Shown: positions 36,089 through 44,761, counted from the stretch's first letter. The stretch: DNA of 64,000 nt from Lachnospiraceae bacterium (GCA_028721415.1 JAQYIU010000087.1:1-64000), one strand, 5' to 3'. Notes: generated from the letters alone by a model not told the origin. Program-made: numbers and translations.

Positions 36089-38386
36089 TTATTGTCTCAA
36101 AATCCGAATAGAGTTAATAAGACAAAATACAGAAACTCCTGTATCAGCAAAGACGGCAAGCCACATATTTGCAAATCCAAACAGACCGAGAATCATGACG
36201 ATAACTTTAACCACAAGAGCAAAGACTACATTCTGCCAGGAAATATTTCTGGTCATTTTTGCAATACGTAACGCTTCCGGGATTGCTTTCATTTCTGAAT
36301 ACATAAACACAACGTCCGCTGCCTCAATTGCCGCATCTGCTCCGCTTCCCATTGCTGCTCCGATATCTGCTCCCGCCAGCACCGGGGCATCGTTAATTCC
36401 ATCCCCAACAAACATGACCGGTCCATATTGTCTGCGAACATCCTGTAATCTGGATAATTTATCTTCCGGCAGAAGTTTCGCATGTACTTCATCAATTCCG
36501 GTTTCTGATGCCACCTGCTCTGCATTCTCTTTTGCATCTCCGGTGAGCATTACCGTCATAATTCCCAGCTTTTTAACCGCTTCAACAGACTGCTTCGCAT
36601 CTTCTTTTATGGTATCCGCAATCATGATATATCCAATCCACTGACCATTAAATGCAACCAGCACTTCTGTTCCAAATTTATCTTTATGATATCGGCTGAG
36701 ATCTATATGGTATCGTTCCATCAGCTTACGATTTCCGCAAAATACCGTTCCCTGTTCCAATTGGGCACAAATTCCATGACCAACTATTTCTTCCACACTG
36801 GCAGGTCTTTCTATCTCCAGATTTTTTCTCCGGGCAGCCTCCACAATGCTGTTTCCAATTGGATGAGTGGATGATAATTCACAACTTGCACTCAATGCCA
36901 ATATTTCATCTGCAGAAATCGTGTCAGATACTGAATACACTTCCTGAACCACAAAATCTCCTTTAGTAACTGTACCGGTTTTGTCCAGCACCACAGCCTT
37001 TACATTCTTTAACGCTTCAATGACAATGCCGCCTTTAAACAGAATTCCTTTCTTTGAACCAGCTCCAATTCCTGCAAAAAATGCCAGTGGCACCGATAAA
37101 ACCAAGGCGCATGGACAACTGATAACCAGGAAAGTAAGTGCTGTATATAAGGAAGAGTGTGAGACATCTCCATCCAATATCCAGAAATGCCATCCAGGGA
37201 AAATTATTGGAAGTATAATTGCAATCGCCAGTGCAAAAAATACCACGAATGGTGTATACACACGGGCAAATTTTGTAATAAATTTATCAATCTCAGGCTT
37301 ACTTGCTGCAGCATTTTCCACTGAATCTAAGATTTTGGTCACCATGGATTCTTCCAAGGCTTTTTCTACCCGAATTTTCAACTGACCTGAGGTATTGACA
37401 CACCCTGAAATCACAGCATCACCAGGTTTCACCATCACTGGAACCGGTTCTCCAGTGACCGGAGAAGTATCAATTCTGCTCTCTCCTTCTACAATTACAC
37501 TATCCAGAGGAATCCGGTCTCCAGGGCGAACCAGCAGAATATCACCTACTCTGGCATCTTCTGCATCGATCACCCGGATTTCTTCACCAACAACGTGATT
37601 GACAACCTCCGGCCGAAGATCCACTGCTTCCATAATCTGCGAACGACTCTGTTCCGTCGCCCGATGTTCAAAATATTCTCCGATACGATAAAATAACATT
37701 ACCCCGACAGCTTCCGGAAACATTCGTATGATAAATGCTCCAATTGTTGCCAGACACATCAGAAAGTTTTCATCAAAAATCTGCCCTTTCATGATATTCT
37801 TTCCAGCATCCAGGAGAACTTCTCCACCAAGGATCAGATAAGCAATCAGAAATAACGGCAACATTCTGAAATCCTGCTCGGAAATTCCCATCAGATTAAT
37901 GATAAACTCTCCTGCTATAAACAACAGCAGCCCTGTCCCGATAGAAAACAATGGTTGTTTCCATACTGGAACCGTCTCCTCAACCTGTACCTGCTTTCTC
38001 TTTTGTTTCTTCTCCAACACCTTAATTCCATCTTCCACTGAATCCGCAATCTCCTGAATCTTTACCTGAAGCTGATCTGGATGTTCGGAAGAAAGTCTTA
38101 ACTGTCTTGTCGCAAATGTCAAAGAAACCGATTTCACTTCCGGCAACTGTCTGATCTTTGCTTCAATTTTGGCAGCACAATTAACACAATCCAAGCCTTC
38201 TAAGACAAATACTATTTTCTCTGATCCGTCATCTGTTATTTCCAGTTCGGGATCAAATGGGATATCCTCATGCAGATGATGTTCATGATCGCAACAACAG
38301 CTCTCTTCGTGATGATGTTCATGATCATGGTGATGCTCATGTCCGCAGCAACAACTCTCTTCGTGATGATATTCTTTTTTTGACAT
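36089..38386 (-). CDS. cadA: Heavy-metal P1B-type ATPase (zinc/cadmium/lead exporter)
   Basis: A 765-residue P-type ATPase. It begins with a His- and Cys-rich metal-binding tail (two repeats of HHEESCCC, residues 7-40). An HMA domain with GLDCVNCAA (C67, C70) follows. The membrane part carries SCPCALVLSVPLAF, the CPC metal site of exporters. DKTGTVTKG holds the phosphorylated Asp and GDGINDAPVL is the hinge. The metal class is inferred from the CPC site, the His tail and the upstream Zn-type ArsR regulator, whose gene ends 69 bases before this start. Confidence 0.92.
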   Translation of the reverse strand: MSKKEYHHEESCCCGHEHHHDHEHHHEESCCCDHEHHLHEDIPFDPELEITDDGSEKIVFVLEGLDCVNCAAKIEAKIRQLPEVKSVSLTFATRQLRLSSEHPDQLQVKIQEIADSVEDGIKVLEKKQKRKQVQVEETVPVWKQPLFSIGTGLLLFIAGEFIINLMGISEQDFRMLPLFLIAYLILGGEVLLDAGKNIMKGQIFDENFLMCLATIGAFIIRMFPEAVGVMLFYRIGEYFEHRATEQSRSQIMEAVDLRPEVVNHVVGEEIRVIDAEDARVGDILLVRPGDRIPLDSVIVEGESRIDTSPVTGEPVPVMVKPGDAVISGCVNTSGQLKIRVEKALEESMVTKILDSVENAAASKPEIDKFITKFARVYTPFVVFFALAIAIILPIIFPGWHFWILDGDVSHSSLYTALTFLVISCPCALVLSVPLAFFAGIGAGSKKGILFKGGIVIEALKNVKAVVLDKTGTVTKGDFVVQEVYSVSDTISADEILALSASCELSSTHPIGNSIVEAARRKNLEIERPASVEEIVGHGICAQLEQGTVFCGNRKLMERYHIDLSRYHKDKFGTEVLVAFNGQWIGYIMIADTIKEDAKQSVEAVKKLGIMTVMLTGDAKENAEQVASETGIDEVHAKLLPEDKLSRLQDVRRQYGPVMFVGDGINDAPVLAGADIGAAMGSGADAAIEAADVVFMYSEMKAIPEALRIAKMTRNISWQNVVFALVVKVIVMILGLFGFANMWLAVFADTGVSVFCLINSIRILRQ

Positions 38387-38455
38387 AGGTTATGATTCCT
38401 TTCTTTTTCATCACTGATGCTGAACAAAATCGTTATTCTTCCTTTTCTTCCTGAT

Positions 38456-38830
38456 TTATGCGTCCGGATATTCCAATTGATGATGGGCCATATGCACCAG
38501 GGCCTCTTCAAGAATATCAACAATATGTTCATCATCTAATGAGTAAAATACATTTTTCCCTTCTCTCCTTGACTTGATCTGATGCATATTCCGCATCACA
38601 GCCAGCTGATGGGACACAGCCGACTTCGTCATATCAAGTAATACCGCAATATCTCCTGCACACATCTCCTGTTCTTTTAACGCATATAAAATCCGCAGGC
38701 GGGTTTTATCACCAAGAACTTTATAAAAAGATACAACCTGATCTACCTCCTGATCTTTTGGCATGTTTTTCCTCACCTGTTCAATGCTTTCCAAAAACAT
38801 TGGTGTACAGTCGCTTTTTTTCGTTGCCAT
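38456..38830 (-). CDS. ArsR/SmtB family metal-responsive repressor
   Basis: A 124-residue winged-helix repressor. The HTH lies at CAGDIAVLLDMTKSAVSHQLAVMRNM (about 57-82) and the wing at IKSRREGKNVFYSL. The last helix carries D100, H102, H113 and H116, with exactly the spacing (2, 11, 3) of the alpha-5 zinc site of CzrA/SmtB. The alpha-3 site has only one Cys (C57), so sensing should be through alpha-5, favouring Zn or Co. The start at 38830 has GGAGGAAG. It precedes the metal ATPase and has palindromic operators upstream. Confidence 0.92.
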   Translation of the reverse strand: MATKKSDCTPMFLESIEQVRKNMPKDQEVDQVVSFYKVLGDKTRLRILYALKEQEMCAGDIAVLLDMTKSAVSHQLAVMRNMHQIKSRREGKNVFYSLDDEHIVDILEEALVHMAHHQLEYPDA

Positions 38831-38861
38831 AACTTCCTCCAATCGTCTCGCTTCCAGACAA

Positions 38862-38908
38862 TTGAACGATCATTCAACTAACTTGATTATAGTTGAATAT
38901 ATATTCAA
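38862..38908. promoter_or_regulatory. Pair of ArsR/SmtB-type operators
   Basis: Two palindromes of the form TTGAA-N6-TTCAA: TTGAACGATCATTCAA at 38862-38877 and the perfect TTGAATAT/ATATTCAA at 38893-38908. They lie 32-78 bases upstream of the regulator start codon and match the TGAA-N6-TTCA consensus of zinc-type ArsR repressors. Confidence 0.75.
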
Positions 38909-38978
38909 TTGTCAAGTGTTTTTTCATAAATATATCATCTTTTTTATTCAGGGCAAATCTGCCGGCAATCATTTCTTC

Positions 38979-39818
38979 TCATTCAAAATATATTTTATTT
39001 CCTGTGCAGTTAAATATAAAACGATTGCCAAATGCCTCCTGAATTACTTTTAGATTCTCATCCCCTGTGCAGTGAGAAACACCGATAAATTCTATACCCA
39101 GTCTTCTGAAATCTTCGATGGTTGTTTGCAGTCTTTGTTCATCTGCATCTATAAGATGTGTTCCCCCGATCACTCCCCGGATTCTCTCTCCGGTCCGTTC
39201 TGCAATCGTTTTCAGAATATTGACAATGCCCGGATGAGAACATCCGACTATAACTACCAGTCCCTCCTTTGTGTCAAGAGTGATTGCCATCTCATCCGAA
39301 AAGGTATCCCGAACATATTCCTCTCCTTCTTTCAAGAAAAATCTTGGATTCCATTGTTCATAAGGTACTGTTCTCTCAAAATTACGATGGACATGAATTC
39401 CCTTTGCGATTTCCCGGACATCTTCCCCTATCTCTTCCACATGAACTTGATAGTCCTCCAGATCATGACGCCTGAACTGAATACCATTATAATAGATTTC
39501 CCCTTCTCGGTTCGTACAATACTTCCCGTCAAAAAAACCTTTTCCAACATATATCTTATGTTGCTGTCTGGTTTCTTCCAATATTCTCATCAAGCCTCCT
39601 GCATGGTCATAATGACCGTGGCTGATGATGATACAGTCTAAATCACCGAGCGATTCTCCCAAGGCTCTGGCATTATCATAAAATGCCCCGCTCTTTCCGG
39701 TATCCAGAAGCATTTTAAAAGATTCACCCTCTATTAACAGAGAAAAACCATGTTCACATATAAGGGATTCTTCCAAATCCGGATGATTTTCAATTAAGGT
39801 TGTTATTTTCCAGGACAT
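38979..39818 (-). CDS. MBL-fold metallohydrolase
   Basis: A 279-residue metallo-beta-lactamase-fold protein. Metal ligands are in SHGHYDHAGG at about residues 66-75, VGCSHPGIVNI near 187-197 and SHCTGDEN near the C-terminus. This three-motif pattern fits the group annotated as dihydropterin/aminobenzene-phosphate synthase-like or DHPS-like MBL proteins. The start at 39818 (MSWKITTLIENH) has GGAGGAGG upstream. It is a single-gene unit divergent from the pyruvate kinase homologue. The substrate cannot be assigned. Confidence 0.85.
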   Translation of the reverse strand: MSWKITTLIENHPDLEESLICEHGFSLLIEGESFKMLLDTGKSGAFYDNARALGESLGDLDCIIISHGHYDHAGGLMRILEETRQQHKIYVGKGFFDGKYCTNREGEIYYNGIQFRRHDLEDYQVHVEEIGEDVREIAKGIHVHRNFERTVPYEQWNPRFFLKEGEEYVRDTFSDEMAITLDTKEGLVVIVGCSHPGIVNILKTIAERTGERIRGVIGGTHLIDADEQRLQTTIEDFRRLGIEFIGVSHCTGDENLKVIQEAFGNRFIFNCTGNKIYFE

Positions 39819-39988
39819 TTTTGTTCCTCCTCCCATTTACCACTCGATTCTATTTATTTGTACCATCATACCACATTTTATCTTAGTTGTCTGCCTGACT
39901 CATTCGTGCTATCATATAGAAAATGTCACTTAATAATCCACTACGTGATTTACGATTAAAATATCATAATAATATAGAGGTTTCTGTT

Positions 39989-41023
39989 ATGAAAAACAAA
40001 CTGGAATTATATGGAACTCTGGGACCGGCAGATTGTTCCAAAGATATATTAAAAGAAATGCTCCGATCAGGAATGACCGGAATCCGCATTAATCTTTCCC
40101 ATACCAATTTGAGAGACTGTGAGTCATGGCTTCAGAATTTATATGAAGTATCGGAAGAACTTCATATGATTCCGGATCTCCTGGCCGATCTTCAGGGACC
40201 GGAGCTTCGCATAGGAATCCTTTCTGAACCACTTCAATTAGAAACAGGTTCTACCGTTAAACTGATTGACAGTTCAGATTATTCCCAAATATCCTCTTCT
40301 GATTCTGGAATTCCCGTTCCATATCTATTGTTATCTCATTTAAAAAACGCCCAGACAATTCGTCTGGACGATGGAAAAATCATATTAGAAGTGACGGATT
40401 CTGCCAATGCACTTGCTACCGTTGTATCCGGCGGTACTTTAACCTCACGAAAAAGTCTCGCCATTGACGGACTTTCCCTGGAATTGCCCACTTTGACAGA
40501 TCAGGATCTTCACAATCTGGATGTGCTGGCCAGATACCGTGTTACGGGAGTCATGCTGCCATTTGTCAGAGGCAAAGACGATCTCCTGAATCTGAAAAAG
40601 GAATTACTGAAACGAAAACTCACACACGTTCGCATTTTTGCAAAAATCGAAAATCAGGCAGGGGTTGACAATCTTCCCGAACTTATTCCCCACTGTGACC
40701 AGATTGTCATTGCCAGAGGAGATTTGGGAAATGCCATTCCTCTTCCTGCGCTTCCCGCTATTCAAAAAAAGATTGCTTTGTTATGTAAAAGAACAAAAAC
40801 ACCTTTTATGGTAGTCACTCAACTTCTTGCATCCATGGAAGAACATCCTTCTCCAACCCGGGCAGAAGTCAGTGATATTTTCAATGCCGTTCTGGATGGG
40901 GCATCCTCGCTAATGTTAACCGGAGAAACTGCTGTTGGCAAATATCCGGCAAAAGCCATAAAAATCTTGTCCGACACTGCATTTGAAGGACTTCGCTTCA
41001 AAATGGAATCCCGATTTCTCTAA
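39989..41023 (+). CDS. Short pyruvate kinase homologue without C-terminal domain
   Basis: A 344-residue pyruvate kinase-like protein. The A/B barrel is present: YGTLGPAD start, RINLSHT (about 33-39), DLQGPELRIG, the B domain (about 75-160), FAKIENQAG with the catalytic Lys, IARGDLG, and SLMLTGETAVGKYPAKA near the end. Canonical enzymes continue for about 120 more residues with a regulatory domain; this protein ends directly after the barrel. The frame ends in a normal stop with no remnant after it. The start at 39989 has AGAGG. The last four bases overlap a small gene on the other strand. Confidence 0.85.
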   Translation: MKNKLELYGTLGPADCSKDILKEMLRSGMTGIRINLSHTNLRDCESWLQNLYEVSEELHMIPDLLADLQGPELRIGILSEPLQLETGSTVKLIDSSDYSQISSSDSGIPVPYLLLSHLKNAQTIRLDDGKIILEVTDSANALATVVSGGTLTSRKSLAIDGLSLELPTLTDQDLHNLDVLARYRVTGVMLPFVRGKDDLLNLKKELLKRKLTHVRIFAKIENQAGVDNLPELIPHCDQIVIARGDLGNAIPLPALPAIQKKIALLCKRTKTPFMVVTQLLASMEEHPSPTRAEVSDIFNAVLDGASSLMLTGETAVGKYPAKAIKILSDTAFEGLRFKMESRFL

Positions 41024-41199
41024 AGAAATTTATTCAAATCCTTATTATATTCAAAACCAACTGCAGCCAGTTTCTTCTCCAGTTCCTCTCTGCTCACATT
41101 GAGATCTTCACAGAGAGCTTCCAGAGAAGGATACTGGTCACGAAGTTTTGTATTGATCACACTGAAAAGAATCATTGGATCCTGTGGTAATTGGTTCAT
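41020..41199 (-). CDS. DUF4250 domain-containing small protein
   Basis: A 59-residue protein beginning MNQLPQDPMILFSVINTKLR and continuing with SLEALCEDLNVSREELEKKL, a short helix-turn-helix-like segment, to a C-terminus DLNKFL. The start QDPMILFSVINTKLR is the hallmark of DUF4250, common in Lachnospiraceae. AAGGAGA precedes the start. It begins 14 bases after the degV stop, so it is the second gene of that unit. Its end overlaps the pyruvate kinase stop by 4 bases in convergent orientation. Function unknown. Confidence 0.88.
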   Translation of the reverse strand: MNQLPQDPMILFSVINTKLRDQYPSLEALCEDLNVSREELEKKLAAVGFEYNKDLNKFL

Positions 41200-41213
41200 C
41201 GTAATCTCCTTCT

Positions 41214-42074
41214 TTAAAACTTAAGACGTTTTGTTACGGCTGCCCCCATACCTCCCGGTCCGATATGGCAGGTGAGATTCAGAGGAAGATCATCATATTC
41301 TACCTGAAATCCCGGAAAATGTTCTTCGAGATCACGAACCCACTGTTCTTTTCCCTCATAGCCGTAAGAACAGGCCGCCTGAAGACGCACATCTTCTGGT
41401 GCAGAGACACCCATTCTCTCCATCTCCTGCTCCAATGCCTTAAAAATCGTCTGCTTACCTTTTGCCATACTTCTTACTTTCGCGTAAGCATCCAGTTGTT
41501 TCCCATGAATCTGTAATATCGGTTTAATACGGAGAACGGTACCGATCGCTGCCGCTGCAGGAGTAATTCTTCCCCCTTTTTTTAGATGTTTTAAGGTCTC
41601 TACCATAACATATATGGAAGAATTCTGTTGTTCATTTTCTAAAATTTCTTTAATCTCCTGTGCTGTTTTACCTTCTTTTACCAGATTAACGGCATCTTCC
41701 ACGGAAGCTCTCTGCGGTACCGAAACTCTCTGGGCATCCACCACCTGCACTTTCCCGTCATAGTCCTGGGCATAAGTAAACGCATTGGCGCAACTGCCGG
41801 AAAGACCGCTGGAAATCGGAATGTGAATAATCTCATCATATTCTTCCAACAGCTTATCCCACAGATCCATCACCTCACCTGCAGCAGGCTGGGAAGTGGA
41901 AATGTCTGCGTCAGAATTTAGTTTCTCATAAAATTCTTCTTTACTTAAATTGACACCTTCCAGATATTCCACTCCATCAATGGTAAATGGCATGGGAATC
42001 ACAAAAACACCGAGTTTTTCGGCTGCTTCCATGGTAATTCCAGAAGTATCTGTCACAATGGCAACCTTTTTCAT
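41214..42074 (-). CDS. DegV family fatty-acid-binding protein
   Basis: A 286-residue DegV protein. These proteins bind a fatty acid and in many Gram-positives act as the FakB subunit that presents it to the kinase FakA. Family marks are IVTDTSGITMEAAEKLGV at residues 5-22, SADISTSQPAAGE-like motif at about 57-67, PISSGLSGSC with the carboxylate-binding Ser, and HIGPGGMGA near the C-terminus. The start at 42074 has GGAGGAG. A DUF4250 mini-gene follows. Confidence 0.9.
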   Translation of the reverse strand: MKKVAIVTDTSGITMEAAEKLGVFVIPMPFTIDGVEYLEGVNLSKEEFYEKLNSDADISTSQPAAGEVMDLWDKLLEEYDEIIHIPISSGLSGSCANAFTYAQDYDGKVQVVDAQRVSVPQRASVEDAVNLVKEGKTAQEIKEILENEQQNSSIYVMVETLKHLKKGGRITPAAAAIGTVLRIKPILQIHGKQLDAYAKVRSMAKGKQTIFKALEQEMERMGVSAPEDVRLQAACSYGYEGKEQWVRDLEEHFPGFQVEYDDLPLNLTCHIGPGGMGAAVTKRLKF

Positions 42075-42221
42075 ACAATCTCCTCCATTTGTTTTTTTGT
42101 TATAATTTATCCGTCTGTATCTATATTTCGTTTCTTTTACACTCAAATTATTTTAATTACTGAGCATTATTACTATATTATACAGGGTTTAGTTTTTTGT
42201 CAAACCTTTTTTGAAATAGAG

Positions 42222-42245
42222 GTTGTCCAACCAAATGAAGCAATG
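42222..42245. repeat. Remnant resembling the left flank of repeat copy B
   Basis: GAGGTTGTCCAACCAAATGAAGC resembles GGGGCTGTCGCAACAAATGAAGC beside repeat copy B (35877-35899), with about four differences in 23 positions. No hairpin arms follow, so it may be a decayed or partial copy. Confidence 0.4.
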
Positions 42246-42254
42246 TCAGATGGT

Positions 42255-42618
42255 TTACTCTTTGGAAATAATGTGATATGGAAGTGCCACAAATATGACT
42301 CCGCCAATCATATTTCCAATGGTTGCCATCACAATCACGTAAATATACTGGCTTATTGTTACCCCACCATTTAACAAGGCAACAAATACAATGCTCATAT
42401 CTGCGATACTATGTTCAAATCCACATATCATAAATACAAGAATACACCAGAAAATCATGATCAGTTTTCCGGATTCTGATTTTAATTTAATGCTGCACCA
42501 CACCGCAAGACATACCAGAATATTACAGAGGATTGCTCTGAACAGAAAATTTACAGGATAGAAAGTTACTTTTTCCCGCACCTGCGTTGCATACTGCCTG
42601 ATACTCATCTTTAAACAT
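42255..42618 (-). pseudogene. Formate/nitrite transporter gene with internal deletion and frameshift
   Basis: The frame that ends at 42255 encodes the C-terminal half of an FNT channel: LFRAILCNILVCLAVW, then FMICGFEHSIADM, then ATIGNMIGGV, which are the fourth to sixth membrane segments. At the 5' end a well-placed AGGAGGA site precedes an ATG at 42618 in another frame that reads MFKDEYQAVCNAGAGKSN, which looks like the usual FNT N-terminus. The first segments (about 130-150 residues) are missing, and the two parts are out of frame. An in-frame ATG at 42608 would give a 117-residue product that could not form the pore. A ZTP riboswitch lies upstream. Confidence 0.8.
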
Positions 42619-42700
42619 AATCATATCCTCCTAAGATAAAAAATGTGTATTGCCCTTTCCCCATCTCATGATATTTCATTGATTAAAACCACATTTAGAT

Positions 42701-42736
42701 GAAAAAAGAGCAACATTTGAATTCAACAAATGCTGC
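42701..42736 (-). terminator. Attenuator terminator of the ZTP riboswitch
   Basis: On the minus strand GCAGCATTTG pairs with CAAATGTTGC (one G-T pair) over a 7-base loop, followed by TCTTTTTT. Its 5' arm shares GGGCAGC with the 3' edge of the aptamer, so ligand binding would prevent the terminator from forming. Confidence 0.85.
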
Positions 42737-42810
42737 CCAGACGGTCGGCTTACTTTCTAATCTGATTCCCCTGTGGTACTCCACACTTAACCCGTCAGTA
42801 ATCAGATTTT
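42733..42810 (-). ncRNA. ZTP (pfl) riboswitch aptamer
   Basis: The minus strand shows the pfl/ZTP motif in order: outer stem AATCTGATT, ACTGACGGG, the hairpin GTGG-AGTA-CCAC, AGGGGAATC, the closing stem AATCAGATT, then the 3' domain GCCGACCGTCTGGGCA. The class senses ZTP/ZMP, the signal of low 10-formyl-tetrahydrofolate, and turns on folate, purine and formate genes. It ends in an overlapping terminator and lies about 115 bases before the decayed formate transporter gene. A -10 TATAAT lies at 42814-42819. Confidence 0.87.
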
Positions 42811-42819
42811 TAAATTATA

Positions 42820-43022
42820 TAGTATACACTATCACGTTCGCTTCATTTTGTCAATTTATTGGGTATTTTTCCCAGTTTTTTTGATGCATATTTTTCTTTT
42901 CACCGCATTTCTTCCTCCTTTTTGTGGACTTCATTTTCATTTTGTAGTATTCTATAAAATGAATCATTTTCTCGCTTTAAATAGGGAAAATGTGTATTTG
43001 ATGAATGAACGGAGGTAATACA
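42820..43022. other. Divergent promoter region before the dehydratase genes
   Basis: This AT-rich stretch of about 200 bases between the riboswitch promoter and the first small-subunit gene contains no coding frame. The only feature is the ribosome site ACGGAGGTAA just before 43023. No T-box or leucine leader was recognised. Confidence 0.5.
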
Positions 43023-43502
43023 ATGAGTAATCAAGTTTGGAAATTCCATAACGATGTGGATACGGATCAGATCATTGCTTCTCAGTATCTGCTCTTACCT
43101 GATATTGAATCTATGAAACAATACACATTCGAATCTCTGGATCCGACCTTTGCCGATAAGGTACATCCCGGTGATATCGTGGTTGCCGGAGAGAATTTTG
43201 GATGTGGTTCTTCCAGAGAACAGGCACCTAGTTTTCTGAAAGCTCTCGGTGTTCAGGCTGTCATTGCTATATCTTTTGCAATAATTTTCTATCGCAATTC
43301 CATCAATATCGGTCTTCCGGTAATCGTATGCAAAGATCTGTACGACAATGTGGAAGATGGCGGTGAGGCTGATCTTGATTTAACTGCAGGTACTGTAACT
43401 GCCAACGGTAAGACATTTACCTGCACGAAACTGCCGGAATACATGCAGAATATTTTATCTGCCGGAGGCTTAATTTCATTTTTAAATAAGGAGGAAGCAT
43501 AA
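43023..43502 (+). CDS. Isopropylmalate dehydratase-type small subunit, first copy
   Basis: A 159-residue swivel-domain subunit of the aconitase superfamily (LeuD/HacB type). DVDTDQIIASQYLL at residues 11-24 carries the substrate-specificity loop, here YLLL, and NFGCGSSREQAP at about 60-71 binds the substrate. It pairs with the large subunit gene that starts 2 bases downstream. The loop does not match the YLRT (homoaconitase) or YLV(Y/M) (isopropylmalate) patterns I recall for archaeal enzymes, so the hydroxy-acid substrate is open. Confidence 0.85.
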   Translation: MSNQVWKFHNDVDTDQIIASQYLLLPDIESMKQYTFESLDPTFADKVHPGDIVVAGENFGCGSSREQAPSFLKALGVQAVIAISFAIIFYRNSINIGLPVIVCKDLYDNVEDGGEADLDLTAGTVTANGKTFTCTKLPEYMQNILSAGGLISFLNKEEA

Positions 43503-43504
43503 TC

Positions 43505-44761
43505 ATGAGTATGACCTTAGGGGAAAAAATTATTGCTAGAGCAGCCGGTGTCGATTCCGTAAAACCAAATGATATCCACACCGTCACTCTGGATCGCATG
43601 ATGAGTAACGATGGTACCACCCATCTGACTGTAGATATGTATCATAATAAATTAAAGCATCCGCAGATTGCTGATAAAGATAAAGTTGTGTTCATCATGG
43701 ATCATAACGTTCCTGCCGAGAATCCAAAAACTGCAGAGGCTCATAAAAAAATGCGTAATTTTGCCAGTGAAAATGGCATTAAATTATATGAAGGTCAGGG
43801 TATTTGTCATCAGATTATGATGGAAGACTATGTCTGCCCTGGTGAACTTATTTTCGGTGCAGATTCCCACACAACTACCTATGGTGCTCTGGGTGCTTTC
43901 GGAACCGGTGTCGGATGTACGGATTTTCTCTATGCAATGACTACCGGTACTTCCTGGGTCATGGTTCCGGAAACCATCCGTTTTAATCTTCACGGTTCTC
44001 TTCGGGAAGGTGTATATGCCAGAGATCTTATCCTGACCATTATCGGTGATATCGGAGCGAACGGTGCCAACTATAAAATTATGGAATTTTCGGGCGACGG
44101 CGCGCACAACCTTTCCATTGACGAGCGTATCGTGCTCTGTAATCTTACTGTAGAAGCAGGTGCCAAAGCAGGTATCGTGGAACCGGATGAAAAGGTAGTG
44201 GAATACTGTAAAGCTCACGGCCGCGAGGCAGTACATATGTTTAAGAGTGATGAGGATGCTACCTTTGCCGCAGTATACGATTATGATTTAAGCAAGATTG
44301 AACCGGTGGTTGTCCGTCCGGATTTCGTTGATAATTTTGCCCTTTTAAAAGATGTCAAAGAAGAAAAAATCACCATTGATGAAGCTTTCCTCGGTTCCTG
44401 CAACAATGGTCGTCTGGTGGATCTGAGAGCTGCCGCTGAGGTGGTAAAAGGAAAGAAAATTCATCCAAATGTTCGTTTTATCGTCGCTCCTGCCTCCAAA
44501 GCCGTTTACATTGAAGCATTAAAAGAAGGCATCATCACCACACTGATGGAAGCTGGTGCCATGATCATGAACTGTAACTGTTCTGTCTGCTGGGGAAGCT
44601 GCCAGGGTGTCATCGGAGAAAATGAAGTGCTGATTTCCACCGGAACAAGAAACTTTAAAGGCCGTGCCGGACATCCAACTTCCAAAGTATATATGGCCAG
44701 CGCCGCCACTGTGGCTGCTTCTGCCGTAGCCGGCTATATCACCGGAAATACTGCCGAATAA
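43505..44761 (+). CDS. Isopropylmalate dehydratase-type large subunit, first copy
   Basis: A 418-residue iron-sulfur subunit of the LeuC/HacA group that isomerises a hydroxy-dicarboxylic acid through an unsaturated intermediate. The Fe-S ligands are in GSCNNGR (about 297-303) and NCNCSVCWGSC (about 356-366). DHNVPAENPKTAE, GADSHTTTYGALGAFGTG and GDIGANGANYK are family motifs. It forms one enzyme with the gene 2 bases upstream. The second pair follows 26 bases downstream, so all four genes are one operon. leuA and leuB are not in the window. Confidence 0.88.
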   Translation: MSMTLGEKIIARAAGVDSVKPNDIHTVTLDRMMSNDGTTHLTVDMYHNKLKHPQIADKDKVVFIMDHNVPAENPKTAEAHKKMRNFASENGIKLYEGQGICHQIMMEDYVCPGELIFGADSHTTTYGALGAFGTGVGCTDFLYAMTTGTSWVMVPETIRFNLHGSLREGVYARDLILTIIGDIGANGANYKIMEFSGDGAHNLSIDERIVLCNLTVEAGAKAGIVEPDEKVVEYCKAHGREAVHMFKSDEDATFAAVYDYDLSKIEPVVVRPDFVDNFALLKDVKEEKITIDEAFLGSCNNGRLVDLRAAAEVVKGKKIHPNVRFIVAPASKAVYIEALKEGIITTLMEAGAMIMNCNCSVCWGSCQGVIGENEVLISTGTRNFKGRAGHPTSKVYMASAATVAASAVAGYITGNTAE

